DNA of 47,559 bases. It comes from an uncultured SAR86 cluster bacterium. Its GTDB lineage: Bacteria; Pseudomonadota; Gammaproteobacteria; Magnimaribacterales; D2472. The position numbers and the translations under genes were made by a program. Where the stretch lies: NCBI GenBank assembly GCA_902591565.1, contig CACJBC010000008.1, positions 1 through 47,559 of the forward strand, in the 5' to 3' direction. A model generated the notes under the pieces. The model was not told where the DNA came from, did no database searches, and was given only the letters and a program-made list of their open reading frames with translations. Of the stretch, positions 44,894-47,559 are shown piece by piece (within the stretch, counting starts at the first letter, position 1; the number at the start of each line of letters is the position of its first letter).

Positions 44894-45906
44894 AATTTAT
44901 TATTAGTAATTAACTTTTGAAGTATCTGAACAGCATTAAGAGCAGCGCCTTTTCCATATACGTTATCTGCAACAACCCACAGCGAAACCCATGTGTCTCC
45001 TTGAATTTGTTGTGAACGTATTCTTCCAACATAAACATCCTCAGAGTCATTTGCTTGTTCATAAGGTGTTGGATACTCTAAAGTGTCAGGATTATCCATA
45101 ACACACACTCCCTCATTACCTTCAACAGAATTAATAACCTCTTCTCTTGACGCTGTGTTTGAAAGCTTTAAAAAGACTGCTTCTGAATGTCCATTAAAAA
45201 CAGGAACTCTGGCACAAGTTGCTTGCACTTCGATATTTGGATCTAATATTTTTTTTGTTTCCCAGACTAGTTTCATCTCTTCTTTTGTAAAAGCATTATC
45301 TAAAAAGATATCACATTGAGGTATTACGTTAAATGCAATTGGTTTTGGATAAACTTTTGACTCTGCAGCATCACTTTCATAAGTTTGAGATCTCAACTCT
45401 TCTACAGCTTCTTTACCAGTTCCAGAAACCGCTTGATATGTTGCAATATTTAAAAATTCAATTCCAAACTGCTCATGAATTGGTTTTAAAACCATTAAAA
45501 GTTGAGAGGTTGAACAATTTGGATTAGCAATTAGTGTTGGCTCATCAAGATTTTCAACAATACTCCCATTAATCTCAGGAATAATTAGCGGCACATCATC
45601 TTCGTATCTAAACTCAGAAGATAAATCTATTACATAATTACCGGCCTCTACAAATTTTCTAGCATACTGCTTTGCAACAGAGCCACCTGCTGAAAAAATA
45701 GTTATATTTGTATCTGTTGGATCAAAATCATCAAGACTTCCAATAACGTAATCTTGATTTTGAAAATGAACAGTTTGGCCAACTGTTGAACTGCCTAATG
45801 GAAATAACTTGTCTACTTTAATACCTTTTTTTTCAAGTAATTGAAGAATTTTTTTACCCACTACACCAGAAGCGCCAACAAGCGCCATATTTAATGTTTT
45901 ATCCAT
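44887..45906 (-). CDS. asd: Aspartate-semialdehyde dehydrogenase
   Basis: Asd reduces aspartyl phosphate to aspartate semialdehyde for lysine, threonine, methionine and the peptidoglycan precursor DAP, following LysC (14055-15269). The 339-residue protein has NADP-binding LVGASGVVGKKILQLLEKKG, FSAGGSVAKQYA, the nucleophile in LIANPNCSTSQLL and the GHSEAVFLKL substrate block. It overlaps leuB by eight bases and the fimV-like gene by seven; the leuB-asd-fimV order is typical of gammaproteobacteria. Confidence 0.98.
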   Translation of the reverse strand: MDKTLNMALVGASGVVGKKILQLLEKKGIKVDKLFPLGSSTVGQTVHFQNQDYVIGSLDDFDPTDTNITIFSAGGSVAKQYARKFVEAGNYVIDLSSEFRYEDDVPLIIPEINGSIVENLDEPTLIANPNCSTSQLLMVLKPIHEQFGIEFLNIATYQAVSGTGKEAVEELRSQTYESDAAESKVYPKPIAFNVIPQCDIFLDNAFTKEEMKLVWETKKILDPNIEVQATCARVPVFNGHSEAVFLKLSNTASREEVINSVEGNEGVCVMDNPDTLEYPTPYEQANDSEDVYVGRIRSQQIQGDTWVSLWVVADNVYGKGAALNAVQILQKLITNNKLC

Positions 45907-46975
45907 TTTTTAATATTCCTATTAATATTGATGCTACTTCAGAGGTTTTTACATACTCATCATTAGTGCTTATATCCTTTGTTCTATAACCTTTAGCAAT
46001 AAATTCTTTAATAGCACGGTCAATGCTATCAGATAACTCTTTTTGGTCTAATGAATATTTTAAAGCCATGCCAAGCGAAGCAATCATTGCAATTGGATTA
46101 GCTACATCCATTCCAGCAATATCTGGGGCGCTACCGTGACAAGGTTCATACATGCCCTGCGATGAGCTGTTTAATGAAGCAGATGGCAGCATGCCAATTG
46201 ATCCAGATAGTGTTGCAGCTATGTCAGACAAGATATCTCCAAATAGATTACTTGATACAATTACATCGTATTGATTTGGATTAAGAACTAGCTGCATTGC
46301 AGTATTGTCAGCAAGTTGATGAGAAAGCTCTACATCTGGATAATCTTTTGCCATATCTGAAACTATAGATCTCCAAAACTTAGAAACCTCAAGAACATTT
46401 GCCTTTTCAACTGAGCAAAGTTTTCCACCTCTTTTTTGTGCTGATTCAAAAGCCACCTTCGCAATACGTTTAATCTCATTTTCGTTATAAACCATTGTAT
46501 TAAATGCATACGGGGGATTTTCATCCTCAACAATTGCCCTAGGTTCACCAAAATATATTCCACCTGTTAGCTCACGAACAATCAGAATATCCAAATTTTC
46601 AATAATATGATTTTTAATTGGAGATGCTGCTGCAAGCTCATTAAATAAAAATGCAGGTCTTAAGTTAGCAAATAACTCTAATTCTTTTCTTAATGATAAA
46701 AGCGCTTGCTCTGGTCTATTGTCCCAATCTAAGTCATCCCATTTTGGTCCGCCAACGGCACCAAATAATATAGCATCACTTTCTTTTGCCTTTGCTAAAA
46801 CTTTTTCTGGCAAGGGTGATCCAAACTTATCATAAGCTGTTCCACCTGCATCCATTTCTTCGATACTAAAATCAAGATTATGTTCTGCAATTAAAAAGTC
46901 TAAAACTTCTTTTGCAGAAGCAGTGACTTCTTGACCAATGCCGTCTCCAGGCAAAATTAAAATCTTTTTAGTCAT
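45899..46975 (-). CDS. leuB: 3-isopropylmalate dehydrogenase
   Basis: LeuB oxidises 3-isopropylmalate in leucine synthesis. The 358-residue protein has ILPGDGIGQEVTASAKEVL, GAVGGPKWDDLDWDNRPEQ (specific to LeuB), LRPAFLF, VRELTGGIYFGEPR and the metal-binding region SSNLFGDILSDIAATLSGSI. It overlaps leuD by eight bases. Confidence 0.99.
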   Translation of the reverse strand: MTKKILILPGDGIGQEVTASAKEVLDFLIAEHNLDFSIEEMDAGGTAYDKFGSPLPEKVLAKAKESDAILFGAVGGPKWDDLDWDNRPEQALLSLRKELELFANLRPAFLFNELAAASPIKNHIIENLDILIVRELTGGIYFGEPRAIVEDENPPYAFNTMVYNENEIKRIAKVAFESAQKRGGKLCSVEKANVLEVSKFWRSIVSDMAKDYPDVELSHQLADNTAMQLVLNPNQYDVIVSSNLFGDILSDIAATLSGSIGMLPSASLNSSSQGMYEPCHGSAPDIAGMDVANPIAMIASLGMALKYSLDQKELSDSIDRAIKEFIAKGYRTKDISTNDEYVKTSEVASILIGILKNG

Positions 46976-47559
46976 TTGAAAATATCCATGGTGTTTTTTT
47001 CATTCGTGTCTGCTCAAAAGTTAGTATTTTATCTTTATGTTTTAATGTCATATCAACATCATCTAAACCAAAAATAATTCTTTCAAGAAGATTTTCTTCA
47101 ACATCAAAGCTATAAAGTTCATTTTCATTTTGGAATATCTTCTTTGAGTCAAGACTTACAGATAGATCAGCTGAGTTATCATTCATTTTTTGAAACAAAT
47201 CTTCAATCTTATTTTTATCAAGTTTTATTGGTAAAACTCCATTTTTAAAACAATTGTTATAAAAAATATCTCCAAAAGATGAAGCTATGACTATCTTTAT
47301 TCCAAAATCTCTTAAAGCCCATACAGCATGCTCTCTAGAAGAGCCACAACCAAAGTTATCTCTAGTTAATAAAATGGTGGCTTTGTCATAAGGGGCTTGA
47401 TTTAAAATAAAATCTGGATTCAATTCTCTGTCATTTTTAGATATTCCTAATCTACCTTCATCAAGATATCTCCAACCATCAAATAGATAATCTTCAAAAC
47501 CAAACTTCTTTATTGATTTTAAGTATTCAGTAGGGATGATTTGATCAGTATCAATATTA
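46968..47559 (-). CDS. leuD: 3-isopropylmalate dehydratase small subunit (5' end outside window)
   Basis: LeuD forms the swivel subunit with LeuC to isomerise isopropylmalate. The frame is open to the window edge. The first visible residues are NIDTDQIIPTEYL, matching residues near 19-31 of E. coli LeuD, so only about 18-20 N-terminal residues are missing. LFDGWRYLDEGRLG, LTRDNFGCGSSREHAVWAL and IASSFGDIFYNNCFKNGVLP are family-defining. A TTG at 47421-47423 lies inside the conserved domain and is not the start. leuC is expected just outside the window. Confidence 0.97.
   Translation of the reverse strand, partial: NIDTDQIIPTEYLKSIKKFGFEDYLFDGWRYLDEGRLGISKNDRELNPDFILNQAPYDKATILLTRDNFGCGSSREHAVWALRDFGIKIVIASSFGDIFYNNCFKNGVLPIKLDKNKIEDLFQKMNDNSADLSVSLDSKKIFQNENELYSFDVEENLLERIIFGLDDVDMTLKHKDKILTFEQTRMKKTPWIFSND

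Noticed and set aside
47421-47423. TTG as the leuD start
   Set aside because: The frame continues upstream with the conserved LeuD N-terminal domain to the window edge.
1-47559. Mobile elements, phage genes or defence islands
   Set aside because: I found no transposase, integrase, terminal repeats, restriction or toxin-antitoxin genes anywhere in the window.

Overview
The window is AT-rich, densely packed bacterial chromosome with 52 protein genes, two tRNA genes and almost no intergenic space. No gap exceeds 300 bases, and I see no insertion sequence, prophage, CRISPR array or rRNA. Gene order is gammaproteobacterial: rpsP-rimM-trmD beside a ypjD/corB-like pair, purL divergent from mltF, alaS-lysC close to tRNA-Ser(GCU), and leuD-leuB-asd-fimV-truA-trpFBA-accD-dedD-cvpA-purF. 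The low GC, overlapping genes and losses inside conserved blocks point to a streamlined marine gammaproteobacterium. SAR86 is my best guess; this is inference, since no marker gene was compared.

Region by region. Positions 1-1969 (minus) hold the rpsP-rimM-trmD operon and the start of an unidentified gene where rplS is usual. Positions 2076-4573 (plus) hold a CcsA/YpjD-like membrane protein, a CNNM/CorC-type transporter-like protein and a metallo-beta-lactamase-fold hydrolase. Next come an SDR oxidoreductase and a large secreted DUF5117-type zinc metalloprotease. Positions 7878-10798 carry a minimal alkyltransferase, an unknown protein, ornithine aminotransferase (rocD) and a divergent citrulline hydrolase (ctlX); the last two form a citrulline-to-ornithine-to-glutamate-semialdehyde module. 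A duplicated-domain lipoprotein and an MTHFR-family protein follow.

Positions 12583-18964 (minus) hold nudL, a gamma-carbonic anhydrase-like protein, alaS, lysC, a dihydroorotase of Bacteroidetes flavour and tRNA-Ser(GCU). The dihydroorotase sits where gammaproteobacteria normally keep csrA. Positions 19017-26292 hold a second Nudix gene, purL, a shortened mltF, uvrB and tRNA-Asn. Positions 26308-30373 hold arsC, a sulfotransferase, a cyclophilin, lpxH and two uncharacterised membrane proteins. Positions 30461-34136 form an accessory patch: SOS-controlled umuDC, a 36-residue membrane peptide behind a sigma-54-like promoter, DUF2237, DUF393, a ferritin-like protein with a Fur-like box, and DUF1289. 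acnB follows.

Positions 36818-47559 (minus) form one 12-gene run for leucine, aspartate-family, tryptophan, fatty-acid and purine synthesis in which every junction overlaps; folC, normally between accD and dedD, is absent.

The strongest leads are the hidden 36-residue gene with its sigma-54-like promoter, the replacement of csrA, the acidic repeat tail on ribosomal protein S16, a four-cysteine insertion in RocD, and the Fur-like and LexA sites. None proves a new multi-gene system.
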